Assembly: GCA_037893225.1 (NCBI GenBank)
Contig: JAZGUH010000402.1
Span: 1,612,001-1,676,000 of the forward strand
Direction of reading: 5' to 3'
DNA length: 64,000 nucleotides
Source of the DNA: Hippasteria phrygiana
Taxonomy: Eukaryota > Echinodermata > Asteroidea > Valvatida > Goniasteridae
Part shown: positions 23,208 to 35,867 of the stretch, piece after piece
Numbering within the stretch: position 1 is the first letter of the stretch
Layout: every line of letters starts with the position of its first letter
Translations under genes and position numbers: made by a program
The notes under the pieces: model-generated
Told to the model about the DNA's origin: nothing
The model's input: only the letters and a program-made list of their open reading frames with translations
Database searches by the model: none

Positions 23208-23344
23208 GTATGTTTCATGTTTTGAACTATGAAATCTCACAGAAAACACAGTAATGATTACACACATGATAGAGAACAAAATGGGTTCTGTCTTTCTTTT
23301 CTTTGTTTGCTCTCGCTGTCTTTTTATTCACATACACATTTCAG

Positions 23345-23773
23345 ATGCCTATCCGCCATGTTAATTGTTACCAACATAATGCAGATTTCTTAAACCATAG
23401 CAAAATGGATTCCATCTGGAAGGCCTTAATTAAAGGCAAGATTTTAAGAAAGACTGTACACAGAGGCAGAAAAAATTGTAGAATATGGACAGGAAATGTC
23501 CAGCAGAAATATGGCATTATTAATGTTGTCATGCCTGGCTCAAAATCAAATTCACGCACAAGGATGCGTGTGCACAGGTTGACTTACATTGTTTATTCTG
23601 GAGTCCTTGATCTTCCCCGGGGGTATGATGTCAGTCACCTGTGCCACAACTCCTTGTGTGTGAATTTTGATCACCTGTCACTTGAGCCACACGCCATCAA
23701 CACTGCAAGATCTCGTTGTAAGAGATGCCGTTTGTGTTCGGGCCATGGCCCATACAAGGATTGTCTTCTTTAA
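23345..23773 (+). CDS. I-PpoI-like His-Me finger endonuclease, copy 3
   Basis: Intact 142 codons with the same protein as copy 2 and a complete leader. It is followed by six convergent transposase units. Confidence 0.78.
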   Translation: MPIRHVNCYQHNADFLNHSKMDSIWKALIKGKILRKTVHRGRKNCRIWTGNVQQKYGIINVVMPGSKSNSRTRMRVHRLTYIVYSGVLDLPRGYDVSHLCHNSLCVNFDHLSLEPHAINTARSRCKRCRLCSGHGPYKDCLL

Positions 23774-23971
23774 AATGTAATTAAGGAGAACTTTTTGGCT
23801 CACCATTAAGTTTGATAACTGAAATTGCTCTCCATTTTTTGATGCTACACTTTTTGCTTTTATAATTCATTTTTAATGGAAACGTATGCTGTAATTGTGC
23901 TCACTCTGAATTCTTTGCCAATCCACATCTGGAGGGATTGCTGACTTGGGTTCCAGTTGCCCTTTCTTTTT

Positions 23972-25343
23972 CTACAATGACTTGGCACAGTTGTACAAGT
24001 TATATCGTTGTGCCCTACACTTTGCCCTTCGTATTTTATAATGTGTGCTCCTAGCCCGTTGGGAATGATATTTTTCTTTTCTGTCCATTTCAGCCAGACT
24101 TTTGGCAGCTGCAGATCCTGGCAAAACAGGACAACCTGCAGCTTCACACTTGAGGATGATTAAGTTGGCATGGCCATTGTTGACAAGGTGAACTGCGCTG
24201 TGGTCTCTTGAGAGAGCATTTCTGGAAAAGGTTAGTGTCCCTTTTGGATTAGTACTTGAAAAAGCATGGTTCATGGACTCTGCTTTTTGTGTACTTGTCC
24301 CATATCTGGTTTTTTGCATTGCCTCGTGACCAATTCTCTTCTGAATTTTCAGTAAAAGCAGTTTCTTGTCAGACTCGAGCATTTTCAGTTTTCCCCTAAC
24401 ATGGACAGGAAGGTAGGGAAATCTGTTATTGCCATTGCAAACCAAGGACCGCTTTTTGCAAAGGTTGTGGCGACCTTGGTAACATTCGGGAATGGTTGAG
24501 GCAGCCTGTTCAGCCATGTCATACATTTGGGCAAAGTTTCTCCCACATTTCTTGAGGATTGCCCCTGCTTCTGCTTGTACCCTGTGACTTACATCGTCAC
24601 CTAACCGGTCTTGTATCTTCTTTTTTTTCATTTTTAGTTCTACCAGGCATCATGTCACCACTGAATTTGGCCCGACTGATTGCTGAACTGAGTGATCGAT
24701 TTAAGTAAGGTGGGTCAAAAAAGTGTTCTGGCTCGATACCTGCTTTAATTCTCATCTGAGACATAGAACCTTTTGCCATACACCCGTCCGCATCGCTTGT
24801 TACTCTTTCTGCCAACAAGGGTTCCTTACACTCTAGAAGTTTCTTGGCACAACATTGAATTCCCCCTTCTCTTTCATCCCCCATGTTGTAATTTGCTGGG
24901 CGTGTAGCACTACAAGAATCTGTGTGCTCGGAACACTTGTTACTGCTGTGTTTGCCCGACATTTGATTTGCACATTTACAGAGTTTATTCTCGTGGTGGT
25001 ACATTACTACCATTTTTTTGGTGGTTACATTCTCACATACTACGTCCCTAGTTTGGGTTGCCGGCACAAATGGTGTTTTTTTCCGACAGTTTCTCAAGGG
25101 GTTATTGTATTGTCTATCTAATTCGACAGCAATCGGTTTTTCTCTGTCATAGCCCTGTAATTCTTAAATACCTTTGACCAGTTTTCTCTTTTCAGCCATA
25201 CATCTAACATTTTCATTGATAATAATGTCCCCACATTTGCTTGCTGTTTTCTGCAGCCCACTGATTGAAGGAACAGTTGTACCCAATGCTGTCAAAAGTC
25301 GTCTTGCTCCTGTGGCTGCAATACCCGTGTTGAGGAGACCAAC
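23972..25343 (-). pseudogene. Mutator-like transposase body, unit 11
   Basis: Lacks the CTGA insert (219-residue C-terminal ORF). The A-tract is interrupted by a G but still 11 nt, so the frame is still broken. Private change Phe to Ser (AKGSMSQ). ECYQGR variant. Confidence 0.74.
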
Positions 25344-25882
25344 CTAAAAGGTATGATGTCAGTATGATGTCAGTCACCTGTGCCACAACTCCTTGTGTGT
25401 GAATTTTGATCACCTGTCACTTGAGCCACACGCCATCAACACTGCAAGATCTCGTTGTAAGAGATGCCGTTTGTGTTCGGGCCATGGCCCATACAAGGAT
25501 TGTCTTCTTTAAAATGTAATTAAGGAGAACTTTTTGGCTCACCATTAAGTTTGATAACTGAAATTGCTCACCATTTTTTGATGCTACACTTTTTGCTTTT
25601 ATAATTCATTTTTAATTGAAACGTATGCTGTAATTGTGCTCACTCTGAATTCTTTGCCAATCCACATCTGGAGGGATTGCTGACTTGGGTTCCAGTTGCC
25701 CTTTCTTTTTCTACAATGACTTGGCACAGTTGTACAAGTTATATCGTTGTGCCCTACACTTTGCCCTTCGTATTTTATAATGTGTGCTCCTAGCCCGTTG
25801 GGAATGATATTTTTCTTTTCTGTCCATTTCAGCCAGACTTTTGGCAGCTGCAGATCCTGGCAAAACAGGACAACCTGCAGCT

Positions 25883-27085
25883 TCACACTTGACTGAGGAT
25901 GATTAAGTTGGCATGGCCATTGTTGACAAGGTGAACTGCGCTGTGGTCTCTTGAGAGAGCATTTCTGGAAAAGGTTAGTGTCCCTTTTGGATTAGTACTT
26001 GAAAAAGCATGGTTCATGGACTCTGCTTTTTGTGTACTTGTCCCATATCTGGTTTTTTGCATTGCCTCGTGACCAATTCTCTTCTGAATTTTCAGTAAAA
26101 GCAGTTTCTTGTCAGACTCGAGCATTTTCAGTTTTCCCCTAACATGGACAGGAAGGTAGGGAAATCTGTTATTGCCATTGCAAACCAAGGACCGCTTTTT
26201 GCAAAGGTTGTGGCGACCTCGGTAACATTCGGGAATGGTTGAGGCAGCCTGTTCAGCCATGTCATACATTTGGGCAAAGTTTCTCCCACATTTCTTGAGG
26301 ATTGCCCCTGCTTCTGCTTGTACCCTGTGACTTACATCGTCACCTAACCGGTCTTGTATCTTTTTTTTTTTCATTTTTAGTTCTACCAGGCATCATGTCA
26401 CCACTGAATTTGGCCCGACTGATTGCTGAACTGAGTGATCGATTTAAGTAAGGTGGGTCAAAAAAGTGTTCTGGCTCGATACCTGCTTTAATTCTCATCT
26501 GAGACATAAAACCTTTTGCCATACACCCGTCCGCATCGCTTGTTACTCTTTCTGCCAACAAGGGTTCCTTACACTCTAGAAGTTTCTTGGCACAACATTG
26601 AATTCCCCCTTCTCTTTCATCCCCCATGTTGTAATTTGCTGGGCGTGTAGCACTACAAGAATCTGTGTGCTCGGAACACTTGTTACTGCTGTGTTTGCCC
26701 GACATTTGATTTGCACATTTACAGAGTTTATTCTCGTGGTGGTACATTACTACCATTTTTTTGGTGGTTACATTCTCACATACTACGTCCCTAGTTTGGG
26801 TTGCCGGCACAAATGTGTTTTTTTCCGACAGTTTCTCAAGGGGTTATTGTATTGTCTATCTAATTCGACAGCAATCGGTTTTTCTCTGTCATAGCCCTGT
26901 AATTCTTAAATACCTTTGACCAGTTTTCTCTTTTCAGCCATACATCTAACATTTTCATTGATAATAATGTCCCCACATTTGCTTGCTGTTTTCTGCAGCC
27001 CACTGATTGAAGGAACAGTTGTACCCAATGCTGTCAAAAGTCGTCTTGCTCCTGTGGCTGCAATACCCGTGTTGAGGAGACCAAC
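25883..27085 (-). pseudogene. Mutator-like transposase body, unit 12
   Basis: A11 tract and CTGA insert. A further 1-nt deletion at about 26816 shifts the frame just upstream of PATQTRDVV. Confidence 0.72.
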
Positions 27086-27624
27086 CTAAAAGGTATGATG
27101 TCAGTATGATGTCAGTCACCTGTGCCACAACTCCTTGTGTGTGAATTTTGATCACCTGTCACTTGAGCCACACGCCATCAACACTGCAAGATCTCGTTGT
27201 AAGAGATGCCGTTTGTGTTCGGGCCATGGCCCATACAAGGATTGTCTTCTTTAAAATGTAATTAAGGAGAACTTTTTGGCTCACCATTAAGTTTGATAAC
27301 TGAAATTGCTCACCATTTTTTGATGCTACACTTTTTGCTTTTATAATTCATTTTTAATTGAAACGTATGCTGTAATTGTGCTCACTCTGAATTCTTTGCC
27401 AATCCACATCTGGAGGGATTGCTGACTTGGGTTCCAGTTGCCCTTTCTTTTTCTACAATGACTTGGCACAGTTGTACAAGTTATATCGTTGTGCCCTACA
27501 CTTTGCCCTTCGTATTTTATAATGTGTGCTCCTAGCCCGTTGGGAATGATATTTTTCTTTTCTGTCCATTTCAGCCAGACTTTTGGCAGCTGCAGATCCT
27601 GGCAAAACAGGACAACCTGCAGCT

Positions 27625-28787
27625 TCACACTTGACTGAGGATGATTAAGTTGGCATGGCCATTGTTGACAAGGTGAACTGCGCTGTGGTCTCTTGAGAGA
27701 GCATTTCTGGAAAAGGTTAGTGTCCCTTTTGGATTAGTACTTGAAAAAGCATGGTTCATGGACTCTGCTTTTTGTGTACTTGTCCCATATCTGGTTTTTT
27801 GCATTGCCTCGTGACCAATTCTCTTCTGAATTTTCAGTAAAAGCAGTTTCTTGTCAGACTCGAGCATTTTCAGTTTTCCCCTAACATGGACAGGAAGGTA
27901 GGGAAATCTGTTATTGCCATTGCAAACCAAGGACCGCTTTTTGCAAAGGTTGTGGCGACCTTGGTAACATTCGGGAATGGTTGAGGCAGCCTGTTCAGCC
28001 ATGTCATACATTTGGGCAAAGTTTCTCCCACATTTCTTGAGGATTGCCCCTGCTTCTGCTTGTACCCTGTGACTTACATCGTCACCTAACCGGTCTTGTA
28101 TCTTTTTTTTTTCATTTTTAGTTCTACCAGGCATCATGTCACCACTGAATTTGGCCCGACTGATTGCTGAACTGAGTGATCGATTTAAGTAAGATGGGTC
28201 AAAAAAGTGTTCTGGCTCGATACCTGCTTTAATTCTCATCTGAGACATAAAACCTTTTGCCATACACCCGTCCGCATCGCTTGTTACTCTTTCTGCCAAC
28301 AAGGGTTCCTTACACTCTAGAAGTTTCTTGGCACAACATTGAATTCCCCCTTCTCTTTCATCCCCCATGTTGTAATTTGCTGGGCGTGTAGCACTACAAG
28401 AATCTGTGTGCTCGGAACACTTGTTACTGCTGTGTTTGCCCGACATTTGATTTGCACATTTACAGAGTTTATTCTCGTGGTGGTACATTACTACCATTTT
28501 TTTGGTGGTTACATTCTCACATACTACGTCCCTAGTTTGGGTTGCCGGCACAAATGGTGTTTTTTTCCGACAGCAATCGGTTTTTCTCTGTCATAGCCCT
28601 GTAATTCTTAAATACCTTTGACCAGTTTTCTCTTTTCAGCCATACATCTAACATTTTCATTGATAATAATGTCCCCACATTTGCTTGCTGTTTTCTGCAG
28701 CCCACTGATTGAAGGAACAGTTGTACCCAATGCTGTCAAAAGTCGTCTTGCTCCTGTGGCTGCAATACCCGTGTTGAGGAGACCAAC
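27625..28787 (-). pseudogene. Mutator-like transposase body, unit 13 (A10, frame joined)
   Basis: The A-tract is 10 nt, so the second Asp region and the QKAESMN region share one ORF (28551-27625, 308 codons). A 41 bp deletion between two CGACAG copies removes the segment encoding the ELDRQYNN Asp, so the copy cannot be catalytically complete. Private change Pro to Ser (FFDPSYL). Confidence 0.75.
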
Positions 28788-29326
28788 CTAAAAGGTATGA
28801 TGTCAGTATGATGTCAGTCACCTGTGCCACAACTCCTTGTGTGTGAATTTTGATCACCTGTCACTTGAGCCACACGCCATCAACACTGCAAGATCTCGTT
28901 GTAAGAGATGCCGTTTGTGTTCGGGCCATGGCCCATACAAGGATTGTCTTCTTTAAAATGTAATTAAGGAGAACTTTTTGGCTCACCATTAAGTTTGATA
29001 ACTGAAATTGCTCACCATTTTTTGATGCTACACTTTTTGCTTTTATAATTCATTTTTAATTGAAACGTATGCTGTAATTGTGCTCACTCTGAATTCTTTG
29101 CCAATCCACATCTGGAGGGATTGCTGACTTGGGTTCCAGTTGCCCTTTCTTTTTCTACAATGACTTGGCACAGTTGTACAAGTTATATCGTTGTGCCCTA
29201 CACTTTGCCCTTCGTATTTTATAATGTGTGCTCCTAGCCCGTTGGGAATGATATTTTTCTTTTCTGTCCATTTCAGCCAGACTTTTGGCAGCTGCAGATC
29301 CTGGCAAAACAGGACAACCTGCAGCT

Positions 29327-30530
29327 TCACACTTGACTGAGGATGATTAAGTTGGCATGGCCATTGTTGACAAGGTGAACTGCGCTGTGGTCTCTTGAGA
29401 GAGCATTTCTGGAAAAGGTTAGTGTCCCTTTTGGATTAGTACTTGAAAAAGCATGGTTCATGGACTCTGCTTTTTGTGTACTTGTCCCATATCTGGTTTT
29501 TTGCATTGCCTCGTGACCAATTCTCTTCTGAATTTTCAGTAAAAGCAGTTTCTTGTCAGACTCGAGCATTTTCAGTTTTCCCCTAACATGGACAGGAAGG
29601 TAGGGAAATCTGTTATTGCCATTGCAAACCAAGGACCGCTTTTTGCAAAGGTTGTGGCGACCTCGGTAACATTCGGGAATGGTTGAGGCAGCCTGTTCAG
29701 CCATGTCATACATTTGGGCAAAGTTTCTCCCACATTTCTTGAGGATTGCCCCTGCTTCTGCTTGTACCCTGTGACTTACATCGTCACCTAACCGGTCTTG
29801 TATCTTTTTTTTTTTCATTTTTAGTTCTACCAGGCATCATGTCACCACTGAATTTGGCCCGACTGATTGCTGAACTGAGTGATCGATTTAAGTAAGGTGG
29901 GTCAAAAAAGTGTTCTGGCTCGATACCTGCTTTAATTCTCATCTGAGACATAAAACCTTTTGCCATACACCCGTCCGCATCGCTTGTTACTCTTTCTGCC
30001 AACAAGGGTTCCTTACACTCTAGAAGTTTCTTGGCACAACATTGAATTCCCCCTTCTCTTTCATCCCCCATGTTGTAATTTGCTGGGCGTGTAGCACTAC
30101 AAGAATCTGTGTGCTCGGAACACTTGTTACTGCTGTGTTTGCCCGACATTTGATTTGCACATTTACAGAGTTTATTCTCGTGGTGGTACATTACTACCAT
30201 TTTTTTGGTGGTTACATTCTCACATACTACGTCCCTAGTTTGGGTTGCCGGCACAAATGGTGTTTTTTTCCGACAGTTTCTCAAGGGGTTATTGTATTGT
30301 CTATCTAATTCGACAGCAATCGGTTTTTCTCTGTCATAGCCCTGTAATTCTTAAATACCTTTGACCAGTTTTCTCTTTTCAGCCATACATCTAACATTTT
30401 CATTGATAATAATGTCCCCACATTTGCTTGCTGTTTTCTGCAGCCCACTGATTGAAGGAACAGTTGTACCCAATGCTGTCAAAAGTCGTCTTGCTCCTGT
30501 GGCTGCAATACCCGTGTTGAGGAGACCAAC
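29327..30530 (-). pseudogene. Mutator-like transposase body, unit 14
   Basis: A11 tract, CTGA insert, no private protein change. Confidence 0.72.
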
Positions 30531-31069
30531 CTAAAAGGTATGATGTCAGTATGATGTCAGTCACCTGTGCCACAACTCCTTGTGTGTGAATTTTGATCAC
30601 CTGTCACTTGAGCCACACGCCATCAACACTGCAAGATCTCGTTGTAAGAGATGCCGTTTGTGTTCGGGCCATGGCCCATACAAGGATTGTCTTCTTTAAA
30701 ATGTAATTAAGGAGAACTTTTTGGCTCACCATTAAGTTTGATAACTGAAATTGCTCACCATTTTTTGATGCTACACTTTTTGCTTTTATAATTCATTTTT
30801 AATCGAAACGTATGCTGTAATTGTGCTCACTCTGAATTCTTTGCCAATCCACATCTGGAGGGATTGCTGACTTGGGTTCCAGTTGCCCTTTCTTTTTCTA
30901 CAATGACTTGGCACAGTTGTACAAGTTATATCGTTGTGCCCTACACTTTGCCCTTCGTATTTTATAATGTGTGCTCCTAGCCCGTTGGGAATGATATTTT
31001 TCTTTTCTGTCCATTTCAGCCAGACTTTTGGCAGCTGCAGATCCTGGCAAAACAGGACAACCTGCAGCT

Positions 31070-32273
31070 TCACACTTGACTGAGGATGATTAAGTTGGCA
31101 TGGCCATTGTTGACAAGGTGAACTGCGCTGTGGTCTCTTGAGAGAGCATTTCTGGAAAAGGTTAGTGTCCCTTTTGGATTAGTACTTGAAAAAGCATGGT
31201 TCATGGACTCTGCTTTTTGTGTACTTGTCCCATATCTGTTTTTTTGCATTGCCTCGTGACCAATTCTCTTCTGAATTTTCAGTAAAAGCAGTTTCTTGTC
31301 AGACTCGAGCATTTTCAGTTTTCCCCTAACATGGACAGGAAGGTAGGGAAATCTGTTATTGCCATTGCAAACCAAGGACCGCTTTTTGCAAAGGTTGTGG
31401 CGACCTCGGTAACATTCGGGAATGGTTGAGGCAGCCTGTTCAGCCATGTCATACATTTGGGCAAAGTTTCTCCCACATTTCTTGAGGATTGCCCCTGCTT
31501 CTGCTTGTACCCTGTGACTTACATCGTCACCTAACCGGTCTTGTATCTTTTTTTTTTTCATTTTTAGTTCTACCAGGCATCATGTCACCACTGAATTTGG
31601 CCCGACTGATTGCTGAACTGAGTGATCGATTTAAGTAAGGTGGGTCAAAAAAGTGTTCTGGCTCGATACCTGCTTTAATTCTCATCTGAGACATAAAACC
31701 TTTTGCCATACACCCGTCCGCATCGCTTGTTACTCTTTCTGCCAACAAGGGTTCCTTACACTCTAGAAGTTTCTTGGCACAACATTGAATTCCCCCTTCT
31801 TTTTCATCCCCCATGTTGTAATTTGCTGGGCGTGTAGCACTACAAGAATCTGTGTGCTCGGAACACTTGTTACTGCTGTGTTTGCCTTACATTTGATTTG
31901 CACATTTACAGAGTTTATTCTCGTGGTGGTACATTACTACCATTTTTTTGGTGGTTACATTCTCACATACTACGTCCCTAGTTTGGGTTGCCGGCACAAA
32001 TGGTGTTTTTTTCCGACAGTTTCTCAAGGGGTTATTGTATTGTCTATCTAATTCGACAGCAATCGGTTTTTCTCTGTCATAGCCCTGTAATTCTTAAATA
32101 CCTTTGACCAGTTTTCTCTTTTCAGCCATACATCTAACATTTTCATTGATAATAATGTCCCCACATTTGCTTGCTGTTTTCTGCAGCCCACTGATTGAAG
32201 GAACAGTTGTACCCAATGCTGTCAAAAGTCGTCTTGCTCCTGTGGCTGCAATACCCGTGTTGAGGAGACCAAC
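31070..32273 (-). pseudogene. Mutator-like transposase body, unit 15
   Basis: A base change at about 31888 (GCCTTAC) makes an extra in-frame TAA inside the Cys/His cluster, shortening the upstream ORF to 31814-31527. Other private changes are MGDEKEGG and QKNRYGT. A11 tract and CTGA insert. Confidence 0.72.
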
Positions 32274-32812
32274 CTAAAAGGTATGATGTCAGTATGATGT
32301 CAGTCACCTGTGCCACAACTCCTTGTGTGTGAATTTTGATCACCTGTCACTTGAGCCACACGCCATCAACACTGCAAGATCTCGTTGTAAGAGATGCCGT
32401 TTGTGTTCGGGCCATGGCCCATACAAGGATTGTCTTCTTTAAAATGTAATTAAGGAGAACTTTTTGGCTCACCATTAAGTTTGATAACTGAAATTGCTCA
32501 CCATTTTTTGATGCTACACTTTTTGCTTTTATAATTCATTTTTAATCGAAACGTATGCTGTAATTGTGCTCACTCTGAATTCTTTGCCAATCCACATCTG
32601 GAGGGATTGCTGACTTGGGTTCCAGTTGCCCTTTCTTTTTCTACAATGACTTGGCACAGTTGTACAAGTTATATCGTTGTGCCCTACACTTTGCCCTTCG
32701 TATTTTATAATGTGTGCTCCTAGCCCGTTGGGAAAGATATTTTTCTTTTCTGTCCATTTCAGCCAGACTTTTGGCAGCTGCAGATCCTGGCAAAACAGGA
32801 CAACCTGCAGCT

Positions 32813-34559
32813 TCACACTTGACTGAGGATGATTAAGTTGGCATGGCCATTGTTGACAAGGTGAACTGCGCTGTGGTCTCTTGAGAGAGCATTTCTGGAA
32901 AAGGTTAGTGTCCCTTTTGGATTAGTACTTGAAAAAGCATGGTTCATGGACTCTGCTTTTTGTGTACTTGTCCCATATCTGGTTTTTTGCATTGCCTCGT
33001 GACCAATTCTCTTCTGAATTTTCAGTAAAAGCAGTTTCTTGTCAGACTCGAGCATTTTCAGTTTTCCCCTAACATGGACAGGAAGGTAGGGAAATCTGTT
33101 ATTGCCATTGCAAACCAAGGACCGCTTTTTGCAAAGGTTGTGGCGACCTCGGTAACATTCGGGAATGGTTGAGGCAGCCTGTTCAGCCATGTCATACATT
33201 TGGGCAAAGTTTCTCCCACATTTCTTGAGGATTGCCCCTGCTTCTGCTTGTACCCTGTGACTTACATCGTCACCTAACCGGTCTTGTATCTTTTTTTTTT
33301 TCATTTTTAGTTCTACCAGGCATCATGTCACCACTGAATTTGGCCCGACTGATTGCTGAACTGAGTGATCGATTTAAGTAAGGTGGGTCAAAAAAGTGTT
33401 CTGGCTCGATACCTGCTTTAATTCTCATCTGAGACATAAAACCTTTTGCCATACACCCGTCCGCATCGCTTGTTACTCTTTCTGCCAACAAGGGTTCCTT
33501 ACACTCTAGAAGTTTCTTGGCACAACATTGAATTCCCCCTTCTCTTTCATCCCCCATGTTGTAATTTGCTGGGCGTGTAGCACTACAAGAATCTGTGTGC
33601 TCGGAACACTTGTTACTGCTGTGTTTGCCTGACATTTGATTTGCACATTTACAGAGTTTATTCTCGTGGTGGTACATTACTACCATTTTTTTGGTGGTTA
33701 CATTCTCACATACTACGTCCCTAGTTTGGGTTGCCGGCACAAATGGTGTTTTTTTCCGACAGTTTCTCAAGGGGTTATTGTATTGTCTATCTAATTCGAC
33801 AGCAATCGGTTTTTCTCTGTCATAGCCCTGTAATTCTTAAATACCTTTGACCAGTTTTCTCTTTTCAGCCATACATCTAACATTTTCATTGATAATAATG
33901 TCCCCACATTTGCTTGCTGTTTTCTGCAGCCCACTGATTGAAGGAACAGTTGTACCCAATGCTGTCAAAAGTCGTCTTGCTCCTGTGGCTGCAATACCCG
34001 TGTTGAGGAGACCAACCTAAAAGGCCATGTTTGGAGTTGCAGTGCGTCGGCCTCTGCTGACCTGAGGTATCTCTGAGTACAGCTTCTTCCTTCCTGTCGA
34101 GAAGTAGCACTTGTTGCATGACAGCACCTCTGAAACAGCAAGGCCCCGGTGTGTTTCTTGCTCTGCCTGTAGCTGAGGCCAGCCATCACAGTCAGGATTC
34201 GCATGCTGATGGTCCAGGGTAGCTGGAACACTTGTCTCAACTGTAGTGTTGACATGAACAATTCTGTAGCCGCCTGGGTTCAAGTTGTCGGCTCCTTCCC
34301 TCTGGAGTCTGCTTATCGGCGTTATTTCCTCAATTTTCGGTCGCAGCACCATCATAGTTTTATTAGTTCTGGCACCTGGTGGGTTGTAGAAAGAACCTCG
34401 CTCATCTCTGGGAAAGGCCAGTTGCAATTGTTCATTTGTGGGTCTGAAATAGAAAGATGAAACATCAGCCTTTTCTCTTATCAACTGACATGTCAGACCA
34501 TTGCCTTTTTTTAAATAGGCTTTTTTCATCTTAAACATGCCCTTTCTGTAGCGAACCAT
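32813..34559 (-). pseudogene. Mutator-like transposase with N-terminal part, unit 16
   Basis: The N-terminal ORF 34559-34017 carries Arg to Pro (ETSVPATL). The shared TAG and TAA stops, A11 tract and CTGA insert are present. Confidence 0.77.
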
Positions 34560-34991
34560 GGTGGACCTTTCAGTTGGTGAGTAATTAGGGTTATGAAGAG
34601 TTTTGTTTATTCCATGTCACTATGAACAACAAAAGAATAATGGTGCACTAACAATAAACATCCATTGCAAAGCTATTGCATTTCATTCAGTGCATGCTTA
34701 AGTTACTGCTTCCCTGTTGTTCCAATAACCAAAGGCATTTTCTAAATATGAACTAGTTGGTGAAATGAAAATTATTAAATTCATAAAGCAAGTCAAAATG
34801 AATTCGATTTGTGACATTTCTCTTTTCTTCAGAGTTTTGGCTTATCTTGCCTAATAGTATAGTTTGAAAAAATGTCTGCGCAGTACAATAATGTCAACAC
34901 TAGTTAACTAGTGCACGCCCCAACCAGTTGATTGTTTCAGAACCATTTATAGCCTTTCTCCAATTTGATTTCTGTAATAGCCAACCGGTAC

Positions 34992-35109
34992 CTCTTTCAC
35001 AGTTTTCACCCACAAAACCATCGCTGCACCGGCAGACTACTGCGACGTTTACCCCCCGTACACGTGGCTCCATTCTGACACGGATTAACGCTCTCATGAC
35101 ACGGGCCCA
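34992..35109 (-). pseudogene. EGF-like domain exon, frameshifted
   Basis: Same structure and same G-run frameshift as in HOR 1. Confidence 0.6.
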
Positions 35110-35176
35110 CTGTGAACATAAAAACCCAATCACAAACAGATTAGCCTATTTGGTTCAGCACTATCGTATATGGATT

Positions 35177-35440
35177 GTGGCCCTGAAGGGACATGCACAC
35201 ATCGCACATTTTCTGCGCACATTTTCGGCGCACATTTTCGGCGCACATTTTCGGCGCACATTTTCGGCGCACATTTTCGGCGCACATTTTCTGCGCACAT
35301 TTTCGGCGCACATTTTCTGCGCACATTTTCGGCGCACATTTTCTGCGCACATTTTCGGCGCACATTTTCTGCGCACATTTTCTGCGCACATTTTCTGCGC
35401 ACATTTTCTGCGCACATTTTCTGCGCACATTTTCTGCGCG
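35177..35440. repeat. 13-bp minisatellite with T/G variant units
   Basis: The left inverted repeat is 35177-35195; the right one is missing. Eighteen units are a mixture of TTTTCTGCG (T) and TTTTCGGCG (G) types in the order T GGGGG T G T G T G TTTTTT. All other arrays are pure T. After CGCGCATG the sequence jumps to CTCCATTAATTTGG. Confidence 0.88.
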
Positions 35441-35831
35441 CATGCTCCATTAATTTGGAATAAGAGGTCCCTGGGGCCTATAAATTGGACTGATTGTAGA
35501 AATATTTGTGGAAATCAAGAATTTGTGACCCGTGGCTTCCAACTCGGGGAATTCCGTTCACAAAAATGACCAATACGTAGGTCTATTTGGCATAGAGGCG
35601 GGGGGGAGGGGGGCTACATTTAGACCTGGGCCCAGAGATGGGCCACCATTTTAGGGGTGGTTTGTGGGGAGGGCCAGGGAGTATAAAAAAAAAAAATTTC
35701 CTTCAACTCTCATAAATTTGAAAAGAAAATTATTCTAGGAGTCTTAATCTTTAATTTCCAGTGAAAAAAATATTGCCACCTTACTCCTGAGCGTCACCAG
35801 GCGGCGCTCTTTCTTTCTATTGGGTTACAAA
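35441..35831 (+). promoter_or_regulatory. Leader region upstream of the HNH gene, HOR 4
   Basis: It has the TATA-like boxes, G-run, CTCF-like motif and inverted CCAAT box as in HOR 2. The upstream exon that follows is interrupted 37 bp after its ATG (35832) by the transposon insertion, which puts this promoter 879 bp further from the HNH gene. Confidence 0.4.
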
Positions 35832-35867
35832 ATGAGCGCCGTATTTAGTGGAGTGGAACCACTAGAG

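Larger units (their letters stand above)
23624..34024. repeat. Tandem array of about 1743 bp units, HOR 3
   Basis: Six units, with junctions at 25350, 27092, 28794, 30537 and 32280. The third unit is only 1702 bp because of a 41 bp deletion at 28573. Confidence 0.92.
21694..34559. repeat. Higher-order repeat 3 (6 inner units)
   Basis: Blocks: spacer 21694-22125, no gene seen; EGF-like pseudo-exon 22126-22243; minisatellite 22311-22630; leader 22631-23344; HNH 23345-23773; six transposase units to 34559. Right of the minisatellite it retains about 80 bp (TATGACTTCTATCAGCAGGG onward) that HORs 2 and 4 have lost. It is 12866 bp long. Confidence 0.9.
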
